Assembly (NCBI GenBank): GCA_007922195.1
Contig: ML681971.1
Span: 16,668,979 to 16,732,978 of the forward strand
Reading direction: 5' to 3'
Length of the DNA stretch: 64,000 nt
Source of the DNA: Podocnemis expansa
Taxonomy: Eukaryota > Chordata > Testudines > Podocnemididae
Shown: positions 45,170 through 56,770 of the stretch, one piece after another
Layout: the number at the start of each line of letters is the position of its first letter
Numbering within the stretch: the first letter of the stretch is position 1
Position numbers and translations under genes: made by a program
The notes under the pieces: generated by a model
What the model was told of the DNA's origin: nothing
Databases searched by the model: none
What the model saw: the letters and a program-made list of their open reading frames with translations, nothing else

Positions 45170-46381
45170 ATTTAAAGAAACCTGCTATTATTGTGTATTT
45201 ATTAATATAAGCTAGTGACTTTCTAGGCAAAAATCTGTTAAGGCAGGTCACTGATAAAAGCCAAACTGTATATTTTATAGATTTAATTCAAAACTCTTGT
45301 GTAATTTTAATGCAACAATCTTATTATGGCATTAAAATATGCAGCAATTTTTGTTATATGGACTTCTTAATTTAGATGTCCATAAACCAGACTCCCCCAA
45401 CTATAGGTTTTTGCATTTTGCATTGCCAATAACAAAATTAATGCTAGATTTTACTAGTTTAACTTAGAGAAAAATAGGGTCCCACAAAGTTACACCAACA
45501 TAAGGCATGTGTAAATGAGAGCAGAATTAGATTCTAGACCTGCACGCCAATAGGGTTACTGGAGCAACAGAGGATTAGCTACTTTCATTTAGAACAAACG
45601 TAATTTATTTCAAGTATTTACCATGAAAATCCCACTGAGATGAAGCCTCATTTTGTAGCTAGGGTAAAAAGATGATGACTCTTGGTCTTCAATGAGCTTT
45701 TCAATCTACTTCGTTCTCAAAGGATTTTTTAAAAATACCTTGTAAATCCAAGGGAAGATTTGAAGGAACACTCCAAAGTTCCCATGTCACAGGTGCCATA
45801 TACATCCTCTCTGGGGAGCCACTCTATCAAAAATATTATGGCTGTGTTAAAGGATAGACCCCTGTGAATACCAGCAGCAGTGGCATCAAGAGGTTAAATA
45901 ACATCTGACAAGAAATGCTAAGTAATATATAAAACTGCCCAGCAAGAGCAGAAGGAAAGAAAATTGGCTCTGTGATACTCAATCCCTTGATCTGAACCCT
46001 CTTCAGTGGTACATGACATCCTTGCTGCTAGGAGCTTAAACTTTGACTTGCACTTAATCCATGTAGTAGTGCCAGAACTGCTGAATTATGTTCCTGGGCC
46101 CAAATTCTTGGCCCAGATTAATCCCCAGTAAACCTCCCTGACTGCAACACAGCAACAGCTGGGGTGAATACAGCTAAGTAACTGCATTCTAAGATAATTA
46201 CATATACCTGCAACTCAAAACAGACTACCTGCATTTTAATGCAGGATGACTGCTTTCTTGACAGCCAGTTCCCAGGAAACACTCACATTCCTGCCTCGGC
46301 TGGTAGGGGCTGATCCAAAGCTCACTGAAGTCAATGGAAAAACTAAAACCTTTCATCTGCCTTTGTAATAACTCTGCTTTA
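45170..46381. other. TYW1 intron, weak repeat traces
   Basis: AT-rich intron. 46309-46345 (GGGGCTGATCCAAAGCTCAC, TGAAGTCAATGGAAAAAC) resembles a common old amniote repeat. No exon. Confidence 0.4.
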
Positions 46382-46527
46382 TGGGAGTCTAAGCATGAGA
46401 AAAACAAAGGAACTCTGGGACAGGGTGTTTGTCAAAATGAGCCCATAAGCTTTCATTAGAAGCCAAGTTCATTTTGTCCACACACCCTGTCCCAGAGTTC
46501 CCCTGTTTTTCTTTTGCTTAGACTCCT
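46382..46527. mobile_element. Foldback MITE with arms of about 58 bp
   Basis: Arms 46382-46440 and 46469-46527 are inverted copies (about 85% identical) containing GGAGTCTAAGC, AGAAAAACA, GGAACTCTGGGACAGGGTGT and CAAAATGA, around a 28-nt spacer with ATAAGCTTTCATTAGAAGCC. No target duplication is evident. No coding capacity. Confidence 0.8.
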
Positions 46528-46919
46528 ATAGAACAGATTTGCCACAGAGGCAGATCATTCCTCTACCATCCTCTTCACTATGGGCCAGATCCTGAAGACT
46601 CCTGGCTGAGCTGGATGAAGGGAGTTGAAGGCACTCAGAATCTCACAGAAGCACTCAGCACCTTGCAGACTAGAGTCCCATAAAATTAGGCAGCAAGCCA
46701 CTTAGTAGTTTGAAACATACATTTTTCATTTTAATAGCATGGACCTTTGCTTTATCAGCATCACCAAAATTAAACAGCCTTCACACTGACGTGATCATTC
46801 ATTTATGATTTGGCTGAGATTTGTGAAGATGCCCCTGAAATTCTTGCAGCCACCTATATTTACAGAAGTATGGCTAGCCTCCCAGCAACACACATTAGCA
46901 AAAACATGGTCTTGTGGCT

Positions 46920-47110
46920 GAAACACTGGATTATGACCTGGAACAACCTAGATTCCAGAATCAGTCTTGCCCTGGACTCCCTGAGGCACCTTGGAGTAGT
47001 CACTTCCCTTCTCGACAGCCAAGTTCCCGATCTGTAAAATGTAGATGATGACAATTCTACTTCCTCTCTCTGACTCCTCAGACTTGTCCATTTACAGTGG
47101 AAAGTCTTCA
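46920..47110 (+). repeat. MIR-like SINE fragment
   Basis: AACACTGGATTATGACCTGG, GATTCCAGAATCAGTC, GGAGTAGTCACTTCCCTTCT, CGATCTGTAAAATGTAGATG and ATGACAATTCTACTTCCTC follow MIR from near the 5' end to the core. Confidence 0.65.
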
Positions 47111-48440
47111 GAGCACTGTGTGTGTACTCTTCATATAGAAAAGCATAGCTCAATGGGACCCTGACCTCAGCTGCCATCTCTAGAAAAATGTCAGCATTGC
47201 CATTGCCTGCTGGAATTATTTCACTGGGGCCAACTGTTGGGATGCACAATTTCCCAATACAAGCCAACAGGAAAGGGAACCACCCCTTTCCCCCAAAAAA
47301 TTAAAGGGAAACTCGGTTCCACTCTTGAACAATCCATGTAATCACACTCACAGCACAATACAAGGAAAAAACTATTGTGCTTCCCTGCTGAGCCAAACCC
47401 TTTGCACCTCAGAAATGCTGCTGTTTAGCAGAAATTGGCAGATAAAACTATGTGCAACAAATAAGGTTCCTGGTTTTGCTAATGCTATATTTAGTGTGAG
47501 ATGCTCTGTTCCTATGGAGCACAGCATTTACCCCTTTAAAATGTTACACCTGCTTTAAAGAACTGAAAGATGGTAGAATAGGATAAAAAAGGCCTGCCCC
47601 AAAATAACACTAAAAAAATCCACTGCAACATCCAGAAGAAGGAGTTTGTCCTCCATTAACTATAAATTACAGCCCATTTTAACCAAACAATCAAGTGTCA
47701 AACAAATCTCCATTTTAGGGAAGTGTCAGAAAGTTTTATGACATTTTCCAGAGACAGAGATGCCATTCAAATCTAAAAATGTTCCACTGACGCACAGACA
47801 GCTGTGCCACTTGTTTCTGATAGTGATGAGATCTCAGAAAAAGAAAATCGCAGCCTGAATGGACGCTGCCTGCAAATGCCACTAGTGATCAGCTGCTCCT
47901 TATTTCCGTTTGTTTTTTTTCAGGATACAGCCACTGCTCCACTTCTGACCCATTAAGGTAACAGGCCAGTGAAATTCAATTTAAAAGCTCTGATGATGAT
48001 CCAAGTGAAGACTCTTTCAGGCTCAGTCACAAATGGAGGTTCACCTACTTTGTTGACAGAAATGAACTATCAGATGAATGAACACGCCCACCAATCATGC
48101 ATGTTTTATTGTATTGAACTGTCCACTTTTGTTTGCTATAGCTCAGCAGCTGTCAGTCTTCATGGACAGTATCAACAGCATTGGGGAAAAAACCCTTTTT
48201 TCCATCAAAACTTAAAATTTCAATGCACATGTCATTTTCATGCCCTAAGAACTATACTGATTATGTTCAAATTGGCAAAAATTATTCAGCCAGCAGTAAT
48301 TAAGGCCCATGTACAGGGGCAGACAAGGGGCATGGAGAAGCCTCTTAAAGGGCTCCCACCCCTTTCTGCCCATATGCGGAATCTGCTATTGACAAGCAAA
48401 ATGCATGGTGCGCCCTATAAAGGGCATAAGCATGAGATGC
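47111..48440. other. TYW1 intron, nothing recognised
   Basis: AT-rich intron. The 231-codon plus frame at 47969-48664 has no family resemblance and runs into a MIR remnant. Confidence 0.45.
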
Positions 48441-48449
48441 TCTGGCCCA

Positions 48450-48620
48450 CATTCCATCTCTGCAGTCACAGCCTAGCTCTAAATCCATCTTTGGAAGAGA
48501 GACAAGAAGATGTAATCTCTTTTCAGATGATGAAATGGAGGCATAGTGGAAAGCAACGCACTCAATATTATGCAATAGCAAACCATGCCCTTGCCAGGAT
48601 TACAACTCAAGAACAGGAGG
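48450..48620 (-). repeat. MIR-like SINE fragment, antisense (weak)
   Basis: TTTTCAGATGATGAAATGGA, GGCATAGTGGAAAGCAACGC and TTGCCAGGATTACAACTCAA follow the reverse MIR order loosely. Confidence 0.4.
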
Positions 48621-48868
48621 AAACAGATGCCTACTCTGGAGACAAAGAGCAAACTGAACTCTAATACTGATTCATTTATATGTGAATAATCTTAACAGTT
48701 AAATTCTCTCTACATAACAGACCAATCTACACTTCAGAATTAAACCAGAATAAAGCAGGGTGTGAATTTAAAACCGATCAACTATTCTGAATTAAATCCA
48801 AGTGTAGCTGCTCTGATTCTTCAAAGAATTCTTATTTGTACAGGAGTGTTTAACTCTCAGTTAGTTTA

Positions 48869-49317
48869 CCGTATATACTTGCCTATAAGCCAAGAATTTT
48901 CTTCCTTAAAATTCCCTCTAGAAAAGGCACTCAGCTTATGTGCAGGTCAAAAGTTAGCTCCAGTAAGCCAGAGCATTATGGAAATAAAATAAAATCCAGC
49001 AAAATGCTGTGGCAGGGAGCAGCCCCAGCCCACGCTGGAAGTTTTGAAATCTCCTATCCAGAGTGCCGGGGGGGGGGGGGGGGGGGGGGGTGTCAGACAG
49101 GGACAGCCAGAGTCAGGAGGTGGGGTCAGGAAGGGGACTGGTGCAACTCAGAGCAGCATGGGGAAGCTGGCAGTGCATCATGGGGAGGGCTAGGGAGGGT
49201 ATTGGGGCAGCACTTGGATCTTGGCTTATATGGGGGTCATGAGGTTTTTCAGGGTCCTGGGATTAATAGCAAAGGGTTGGCTTACACGCAGATTGGTTTA
49301 TAGGCAAGTATGTACAG
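48869..49317. mobile_element. Tc1/mariner-like MITE with TA duplication (449 bp)
   Basis: Termini CCGTATATACTTGCCTATAA and, reversed, CTGTACATACTTGCCTATAA (18 of 20), each next to a TA (48867-48868 and 49318-49319). The interior is non-coding and includes a 23-nt poly-G run at 49068-49090. A dinucleotide TA duplication is the hallmark of Tc1/mariner insertion. Confidence 0.85.
49068..49090 (+). repeat. 23-nt uninterrupted poly-G tract
   Basis: Twenty-three consecutive G inside the TA-flanked MITE. It could fold as G-quadruplex and is prone to length error in sequencing. Confidence 0.9.
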
Positions 49318-49544
49318 TAATCAACAATCAGAGCATCCACACATGTGGTTAAACGGGAATAACCCCTCACGTAGACAAGCCCCAACTAATACACACTGAA
49401 AATTTTGTGTTCTGGATATTTGCTGCTCATCCCACACTCCCAGAGGTTTATAGGAAGCAAATATTCCCTGAATTCAATGCCACAACTTCTCACCTTCTCA
49501 AAGTTCACCTTGCACAATCAGAACCTCCGTAAGAGGCTCAGGCC

Positions 49545-49765
49545 TTGTCTACACCAGGATGTTATGTTGGTCTAACTGCATAATAGTTAGACCAGCCCAT
49601 CACCTTGTGTAGACAGTGATAGTTGATGAGAGAATTCTCCTTCAGCGTAGCTACTATCTCTTGGGTGGTGGAATAGCTATGCCAACAGGAGACCTTCTCA
49701 TCAGCATAGGCCTGACCCTCACTGAAGCCTTCCAGCAGCCTAAGTGTGAACATGTCCTAATATTG
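49545..49765 (+). mobile_element. Non-autonomous DNA transposon fragment (amniote MITE)
   Basis: GCCTTGTCTACACCAGGATG, TTGTGTAGACAG, GGAATAGCTATGCCAACAGG, CATCAGCATAGGCC and CACTGAAGCC follow the same palindrome-rich family as 32688-32910, same orientation. Confidence 0.6.
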
Positions 49766-49769
49766 CTGC

Positions 49770-50836
49770 TATACAAAAACACAAGGCTTTTATGTCTGTT
49801 AGATTTTAGGTACAGAATGACGACAGTGCATAACCAAGATGGTTTCCTGTCACCTTTTCTAAATTTCATTTAGTATTACCTCTCAAATTCAACAATAAGT
49901 ATGAGAGATGAAACATATAACATTTCCACCACATGGCCCAATGAAGGACCTTACAGACTCCTGCACCCAAGTGGAGGTAGTTATAATTTAGGAAGGAGTA
50001 AGTGTCGTAAATGTAGGGAAGTAGGGGAGGGACGAATCCACACATGATGTAAATGGGTTCAATTCCTATGGAAGTCTCTAAACCAGAGTCAGTTCTGATG
50101 AAAAATGGAGGTGTTGATTCATTGCAAAATGGTCTGAAGGACTAACATGGTGTAATTTATTCCACCCACCTACCCAATAGATGCCAAAGTAGTGAATCCT
50201 GGGAGAAAAAGCAGCTAATGTGGGTTTAAGATACAGTAGAGGGCAAGTGTTTTATCTTCACTGCTCCCACTAATTGTTCTTCCTACCACACCATAACTCA
50301 GGACCTAGAGACTGCAGCCTAGTCATATTTTGCACATTTCCTGAATGTCAGATTAGGGCAACTCACCTTACAGCATCACTTTCATCCCATACATAACTTA
50401 CACAATAGCAGAATCAGGGTTCTAGTCTGGAGGAATTATACTCCACACTGCACTCACCCAAAAGAGCAGTAATTTTCAACACAAGCTGACATACAAGGGG
50501 AAAGTGAATGCCTACTATGGATCACTTTTAATGTGAAACCAAAAAAGTCCAGTGGGTTATGACTATGTTAGACAGAAATTGATGTCTAAAACAGTTCTGC
50601 ACAACACCAGAGCCTCCTCAAAGTACTTGTACAAGCTATGAGGAACCTGGCTGCTGAACTTTTACACATATGAAAAACAATAAATGATTCCTAATACATA
50701 ATTAAAATTTTGGGCAGAATTCTGTATGTAATTTATGTGCTTAGTTCTCATGTAATCTTGAATTATTATGCAACAGAAAGGGGGAAGGAAAAACATTAGA
50801 AGCTGTATTGCAGGAAAGCACTGATGCACAGCTCAC
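49770..50836. other. TYW1 intron, nothing recognised
   Basis: Intron directly downstream of the 50837-50947 exon. No recognised repeats. Confidence 0.45.
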
Positions 50837-50947
50837 CTTCACCTCAATGAAGTCTGGTTTACCAAGGGACACCAGCTCAGCATAGGCCTTGAGTTCATCC
50901 ACATTCCAAGCTTTCACCAATGTCAGTCTATACACCGTGCGCTGTTG
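50837..50947 (-). CDS. TYW1: TYW1 internal coding exon (radical-SAM barrel part)
   Basis: A 111-bp exon (37 codons, phase 0 both ends). On the minus strand the acceptor is CTCTATTTCAG and the donor is GTGAGC. The peptide contains TVYRLTLVKAWNVDEL, then AYAELVSLGKPDFIEVK, part of the radical-SAM core following the SAM-binding strands. It splices in frame to GVTYCG of the next exon. A downstream alternative acceptor (CAACAG) would remove two glutamines; the first AG is preferred because of its pyrimidine tract. The iron-sulfur CxxxCxxC exons lie upstream and were not found between 50948 and 64000, so the preceding intron probably exceeds 13 kb. Confidence 0.93.
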
Positions 50948-52531
50948 CTGAAATAGAGGAAAACTCAGTTCAATGAGAGTTACTTTGTACTCCACCTCCT
51001 GAGCCACTGATGTTCCATTCTCTCTCATTCAGTTTGCAAACACCAACCCCCACACTCAATAAAAAATCATTTTACCCTAGAGTCATTTTACACTTAGTTG
51101 CAAGAACTGGCAGAGGGGAGAAATGGATGACAAAAAACTTTACTTGTTCTTTGTGGACATCTGCAGTTATTTAGAAAATGAAGGGAATAATCCCTGCTAT
51201 GAGAACTAACTTTTGATCTAGCATGAGTAAATTTAATTTTCTCTCATCATATACAGCTATGTATGGGAGTATTTACTCATTGGAATGATCACTTGGTTCC
51301 AACAGGAATGAAGAAAGCTTCCCCCCTCTGGTGTGACTTTTCACCATTTATCACCATAAAGATATTTTATTTCATCCAGATGAATCATCTGGCATTGACA
51401 AGTGACGGAGATGAGAACTAGACTCGAGGGAGCCTGCATCTGTCCTGCTCCAACAACTGCTATCATACATGCCATTCAACATAGCTACAGAAAAGGCTCT
51501 CTTGTGACCAGTTATGTGTAACTTTTTATTGGAAACAAAAGCGGCAATTAAAATTACTAGCCAAACAATATTAAGTGTCGCATTTACGACCTAATCCATA
51601 AGGACAGTGCTATAAGCCATTAAAAATAGTGTGCATTCTTTGTGATGCCAGCATGCATTCAGCAGCAGCAGCCCTCTATCCCTGCTCTGAGTCTCATCAA
51701 CACATCACCACCACTACAGCTAGGTTTCTATTTGCTCTCTACAACATCTCTCCCCACCAAGCTAGTTCACTTCAAAGAATTGTGGAACAGCACACCTGTG
51801 AGGGCTGTCACATGGAGACTCTTCAGTCAAGGAAAACTGCAAAGAATGGAGCAGATGATCCACAAAACTGGTGGCTTGCTCTAATAAGATTCCCCAAGTC
51901 GCAAAATTTTTTGTTGCTACAATAGTCCCTGGGTTACTGAGAAGCCCAAAAATACAGTTTCCCTGAAGCAACCCAGCCCTAGGCTCCCACGCTGACGGAC
52001 AGCCAAGTTAAATACAGTGAAAATTATTTAAAATCATCTTCACCACAAAGTTCTACCCATCAGAAGAAACTGGAAATAACCCATCACATCAATCAATATT
52101 TAAAATCTTATCCAAACACCTGCTTACAGCCAATTTTCATCAACTGAACAGATTTATTTAAAAAGAAAGCGTATTGGTTAAAAGAGGATTATACATAGAG
52201 CTATCTATGTGGGAATAGTCTGCCCCATTCTTCAGGCAGTTTCATAGCACAAAGCAAGCTGAGAAGTTGCAAAAATTCTTTCAGAATTAACGTGATAGGC
52301 AATAACAATAGATGGGCCATAAAAAGAGAATTTGTTTAAATTTTGCCATGAGAATGAGCTGGGTGATCCAGACTAGAGCTGGAGACCTCAGTCTTGTGAC
52401 TCAGGTTTCCCCTGGCTAACAGGAACAGGATAAGGATGTTAAGAGTTCTTTTACAGATCTTTGGTATGCTATCAAAAGCTCTTGACAACGGATATTCCTT
52501 GGGTGAAAAACAGGTAACATACACTTCAAAA
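50948..52531. other. TYW1 upstream intron, nothing recognised
   Basis: Starts with the pyrimidine tract of the 50947 acceptor. No upstream TYW1 exon, repeat family or RNA gene was recognised. Confidence 0.45.
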
Positions 52532-52539
52532 CTCTAGTC

Positions 52540-52742
52540 CAGGAGTCTCAAACTCAGATCACCTAGAGGGCTGCATGAGGCCAACAGCCACACCACACAT
52601 GAAGACTAGGACAGTAGCCCAAGGGTCACACCACTGAAACCTTTTCATACAATGGTATTGATAGCAACAGTGTTGTTGCAGGCTGCAAGAAAGAACTTTA
52701 GGGGCCACATGCGGCCCTCAGACTGTGTGTTTGAGTCCCTTG
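52540..52742 (+). mobile_element. hAT MITE, CAGGAGTCTCAAAC family (203 bp)
   Basis: Perfect 8-bp duplication CTCTAGTC (52532-52539 and 52743-52750). Termini CAGGAGTCTCAAACTC and, reversed, CAAGGGACTCAAACAC. Inner CACTGAAACCTTTTC and CACATGCGGCCCTCAGAC are the inverted equivalents of 8021-8189. Confidence 0.88.
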
Positions 52743-53029
52743 CTCTAGTCTAACATGGCTCTGTTGGCCATTTATACGGAAGGTCCCTAAATTTCTAATA
52801 CGTCTTTAAAGGCTGAATTTGGGTCATTTAGCCTGCTAGCTGCTTAACCCTTTCTGGCTCAGTGTCACACACAATCTACTCAAGCACTGGGATTTCTCAT
52901 TGTACTAGCCAATTTCCTAGCGTCCACTGTGAACACAAACACAAATACACTCACTCTACTGGCCTTGTGTGCCTCAAGAAGAGAGAAACTGTTCAGCTCC
53001 TTCACTCCTTATAAACGCACAGATTTAAG

Positions 53030-53720
53030 ATCAGAAAAGACCATTGTGATCATTTAGTCTGATCTATACCTTGCAGGTCACAAAACCCATTCGCCCACTC
53101 CTATAATAAATTCTAACCTCTGGTTGAGTTACTCAAGTCCTTAAATCACAGAAACATTACACTGGTTTAAACCTGCAACTGACCCATGCCCCATGCTACA
53201 AAAGAAGGCAAAAAACAAAACAAAACAAAACACCAGGTATCTGCAAATCTAACCCAGGGGAAAATTCCTTCTCAACTCTAAATATGTCCATCTTTTCAAC
53301 CCTGAGTATGTGAGCGAGACCCATCAGCCAGACACCAGGGAAAAAATTCTCTGTATTAACAAGAGCCTTCACTATCTAGTGTCTCATCAGACCAGAACAG
53401 CACACAAAATTTTAGAAGAGGGTCTCACCATTGCCTTCTATAATGGTACTAACACTTGCCTGTCTCTACTGGACAGACCTCACCTGATGTATTCTAGGAC
53501 CACATCAGCTTTTTTTCCCACATCCATGGCTCATAATCATCTTGTGATCCACCAGTCCACCCAGGTCTTGCTGCTCCTCTATGGCCTCTACCTGATATAT
53601 GCTCAGCTTATAATAATAATGAAAAAAAATCGTGTTGTTAATCACTTTCTTAAGACACATTTGCTCCTGCAGATACTAGCAACAACCTTTCTGTAAGACA
53701 GTAGTCACTGAAGTATGGAA
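53030..53720 (-). mobile_element. Old CR1 copy, 3' end plus C-terminal ORF2 remnant
   Basis: Plus-strand ATTGTGATCATTTAGTCTGA, GGGGAAAATTCCTTCTCAAC, TGAGTATGTGAGCGAGACCC, CAGCCAGACACCAGGG and ATTCTCTGTATTAAC form the antisense 3' part of a reptile CR1. This is followed by GGTCTCACCATTGCCTTCTA, TAATGGTACTAACACTTGCC and ATCTTGTGATCCACCAGTCC, the antisense of ORF2. A (CAAAA)n tract sits at 53216-53241. Much more diverged than the 42.9-kb copy; the plus-strand open frame at 53310-53696 is an artefact. Confidence 0.8.
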
Positions 53721-54280
53721 TATAGCAAGGCTCTAGTTTTATGTATTAAGAAAGCTCATTTCCCCCTCTAACTCTCAGCTCCTTCATCTTTCACTATATT
53801 CTAAACAGCAGCTGGTAGAACAAAATATTATTTATAGAGCAATTTGCCAGTAATTTTTTTTTTATTAACTCATTTTACATCCTTGGCAGAGAGCAGACTG
53901 TAAAACATTACAACAGTACCAGTTTCCTTGAAAAAGATAACGCAACAAATCCATGGCAACCTGAGACTTCCTGGTTGTCCCTAAACTGAATACCATCACC
54001 AGAGTTTCACAACAACAGCAAGAAGAGAAATCAATCCTTTCCAGAGCAGAAGAATCAGGCCTTTGCTACTTGAGTCAGAGATATTCCTCTAGCTCTTGGT
54101 GCTATAGGACCTACAACGATTTTAATAAACTATTCCAATTCCATTCAGTGTAATGCAGTTGTCCACAAAACCACTAGGCTTTTTATTACAGAATATGCTA
54201 TTTTCTCACTTCAGAAGTTTATGTGAATAATGATACCCATTTCACATAGATGATATAACACCTAAAGTTCTTATATAGAG
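53721..54280. other. TYW1 upstream intron, nothing recognised
   Basis: AT-rich intron. Confidence 0.45.
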
Positions 54281-54289
54281 CTTTTCATT

Positions 54290-54445
54290 AGTAGATCTCA
54301 CGGTGCTGCATGAATGAGATCAATATCATTATGCATTTTTAGACAGGGAATCAAGCACAAGGAGGTGAAGTGACTTGCCCAAAATCAGCTAAAATAGTGG
54401 CAGAGCCAGGAATAAAAACCCTGGTCTCCTGATTCCTATGCCTTC
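54290..54445 (-). repeat. MIR-like SINE fragment, antisense
   Basis: CAAGGAGGTGAAGTGACTTG, CCCAAAATCAGC, GTGGCAGAGCCAGGAATAAA and CCCTGGTCTCCTGATTCC follow the reverse complement of MIR from core to 5' end. Confidence 0.7.
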
Positions 54446-55655
54446 TGATGGCCAGATAGTTTCAACTAGCATTCCCAATTTCCAAGTACATTACACTTCC
54501 TCAGGTCCGTATGTGTCTAGCTTCCATACGGCATCATCCTCCATGTTTATGAAACCTTCATCATTATGTAAACTAAAAGATTTAGTTATAACAAACAGCA
54601 CATATATCTATGTAAACACATATATAATGCTTTTCAGATCATTTACGCCAACAGACAAGCAGACAAAACCAGATTGGATAACACTACTTGAAAATAAAAG
54701 TTGGAAAATTGTTCCTTTAGTTAATATTTAAAAGAATCTTGGACCAAGTTCTTAACAGTATTTAGGTGCCTACCTCCATCTGTAGAAACCTAAACATCCT
54801 TAAAAATCCTGCTCTTCATGTCTCTATGTTCCTTCCCAAAATGAGTAAAAAGCCCCAAAGTCATGGCACACAAGGAAAAAGGGTAAAATACCAGGAGTGT
54901 TTAAAGTAAGTTGGGCACAGATCCTAAAAGGTAAAGATTAAAATCAAACGGTACCTAGAAACCTCTGAGAATCTGGATTTTAGCAGCCTAATCATCATTC
55001 ACTTTCAATAAAACTTGCACACTCTTAAAAATGTTACTGCTAGCTTTAAAAGTTAAACCCCCAAAGTCCTTGAAGGGATACATGTCCATGAGGACCTTGT
55101 GTATAAAGAATCAACAACTGTTTGATATACAGTAAGCTAACAGAAAAGCTTATAAAGAAAGAGTAGTAACTTGAGATTAATATACATTTCACTGGAAACC
55201 AACAGCATCGCTTCTTGAAAGTTAGCATACTAGCTGCCAAATTCTTCCATTAGTTACAGTGTATGGAAAGCCCATCTATAGCGTCTGAGATAATCTCTGA
55301 AAACATAATAATCACATTAATTTAATTCACCTTACCAAGTGATATTACTTCTAAAAGCCACTAGTACATGTTACAGGAACCTTGGCACATCAAGAAGTAG
55401 GAATGTATCTAAGCCCAGAGTTTGGCATGAATATCTGTCCTCTACTTCTCCTCACCATTGCTCACAAGCTCATTACATACTGGGAATTGAAGGCTTTTGT
55501 GATGTAACTGAAATTGGAAAAGGAAAGTTTAGGATGAAAGATAACAGCAAGGTCATGAAATCGATTATTTGAGAGAAAACAATGGGAATGCTAAAATACA
55601 GCATCTTCTACAAGATTATTGGTGAAAGGAAAACCAAAGAGGAATAAAAATCTTA
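54446..55655. other. TYW1 upstream intron, nothing recognised
   Basis: AT-rich intron; short open frames without context. Confidence 0.45.
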
Positions 55656-55809
55656 TCCATTTCCAAAGGGATAGCCGTGTTAGTCTAGTCCAGCAAAAAA
55701 ACCAAACCAAACCAAACCAAACCAAAACAAAAAAGAAAACAAAACAAACAAAACAAAAACAACCCCCCCCCCAACAAGGAGTCATGTGGCACTTTAAGAC
55801 TAACAGATT

Positions 55810-55862
55810 TATTTTTCGCATGAGCTTTCATGGGAGAAAATCCCACTTCATCAGCTGCTTTG
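55810..55862 (-). ncRNA. Hammerhead-ribozyme-like core in Penelope tail
   Basis: On the minus strand: CTGATGA (55848-55854), a stem-loop with arms GTGGGA and TCCCAT, GAAA (55826-55829), a minimal helix III GC-TCAT-GC, then GA. Box order and the two-base-pair helix III match the minimal hammerheads known from Penelope-like elements. The expected cleavage-site UH is GA here, so this copy is probably inactive. Helix I pairing was not established. Confidence 0.5.
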
Positions 55863-56023
55863 AAAATGGGGGAACTTACAGAATGGAATGAAAATAAATG
55901 CAAGGGGGTGTAAAACATAGGATCAGGTCATACAGTAACAGCAAATCAGAGCAGTTGTTAGGTTCAAACCATGGGAAGCCTGAAGTCAAATTACCTTTTG
56001 TAATGGGAAAAGAACCCATAGTC

Positions 56024-56770
56024 TCAATTCAGTCCTGCTTTCACAGAATTTAGCTTGCATATTAATTCGAGTTCAGCTGTTTCTCCTTGAAGTCTTGATG
56101 TCCCAGCTACATCTCTAACGACAGTCATTAACAAATCACTCAAGTGATTAGGAAGATGGAAGTGCTCAGCAACTGGTTTCTTTGTTCTGTGATTTCTGAT
56201 ATCAGCTCTGTGCTCATTCAGCCTCTTACACAGCGATCTTCCTGTTTCTCCAATGTATAAGGTGTTGGGGCATTTCTTGCACATGATGGCATAGATCACA
56301 TTAGTAGATGAGCAGGTAAATGAGTCTTTGATGGAGCAGCAGGCTTGATTAGGACCTATGATGGTATCTATTGTGCAGATATGTGGGCAGACTTGGCAGT
56401 GTGGTTTGTTGCAGGGGTGTGTGCCTGCTTCATTGTTTCTGTTCTTAGATCTGTAGTTGTTGGTGAGTATCTGTTTAAGATTGGGTGGCTGTCCGTAGGC
56501 AAGGAGAGGTCTGTCTCCCAAGGCTTAAGAGAGTGAGGGATCATCTTTTAGAATAGGCTGCAGGTCCTTGATCTGTTGCAGAGATCTGACTTGAGGGTTG
56601 TATGTGGTGACTAGTAGTGTTCTGTTGTTTTCTTTCTTGGGCCTCTCCTGTAGTAGATGACTTCGGGGAACCTGTCGAGTTCTGTCAATTTGTTTTCTTA
56701 CTTCCCCAGGTGGGTACTGTTGTTTCAAGAATGCTTGACAGAGATCCTCAAGATGTCTGTCTCCATCTCT
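56024..56770 (-). pseudogene. Penelope-like linker and GIY-YIG endonuclease
   Basis: In the shifted frame: HLEDLCQAFLKQQYPPGEV, a basic linker, a TAA near 56525, then GDRPLLAYGQPPNLKQIL and a zinc-finger-like CNKPHCQVCPHI. The GIY-YIG nuclease follows, VIYAIMCKKCPNTLYIGETG, then RSLCKRLNEHRADI and VAEHFHLPNH, to the stop at 56024. The paired tyrosine motifs, the conserved arginine and the EH pair are present. This domain nicks target DNA to prime reverse transcription in the family. Confidence 0.88.

Noticed and set aside
47969..48664. 231-codon plus-strand open frame in the TYW1 intron
   Set aside because: No recognisable domain, no splice context, and it runs through a MIR-like remnant.
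53310..53696. 128-codon plus-strand open frame
   Set aside because: It is the antisense of an old CR1 ORF2 and 3' region.
55694..55770. CCAAA/CAAAA repeat as a stand-alone microsatellite of interest
   Set aside because: It is the A-rich inner part of the Penelope tail.
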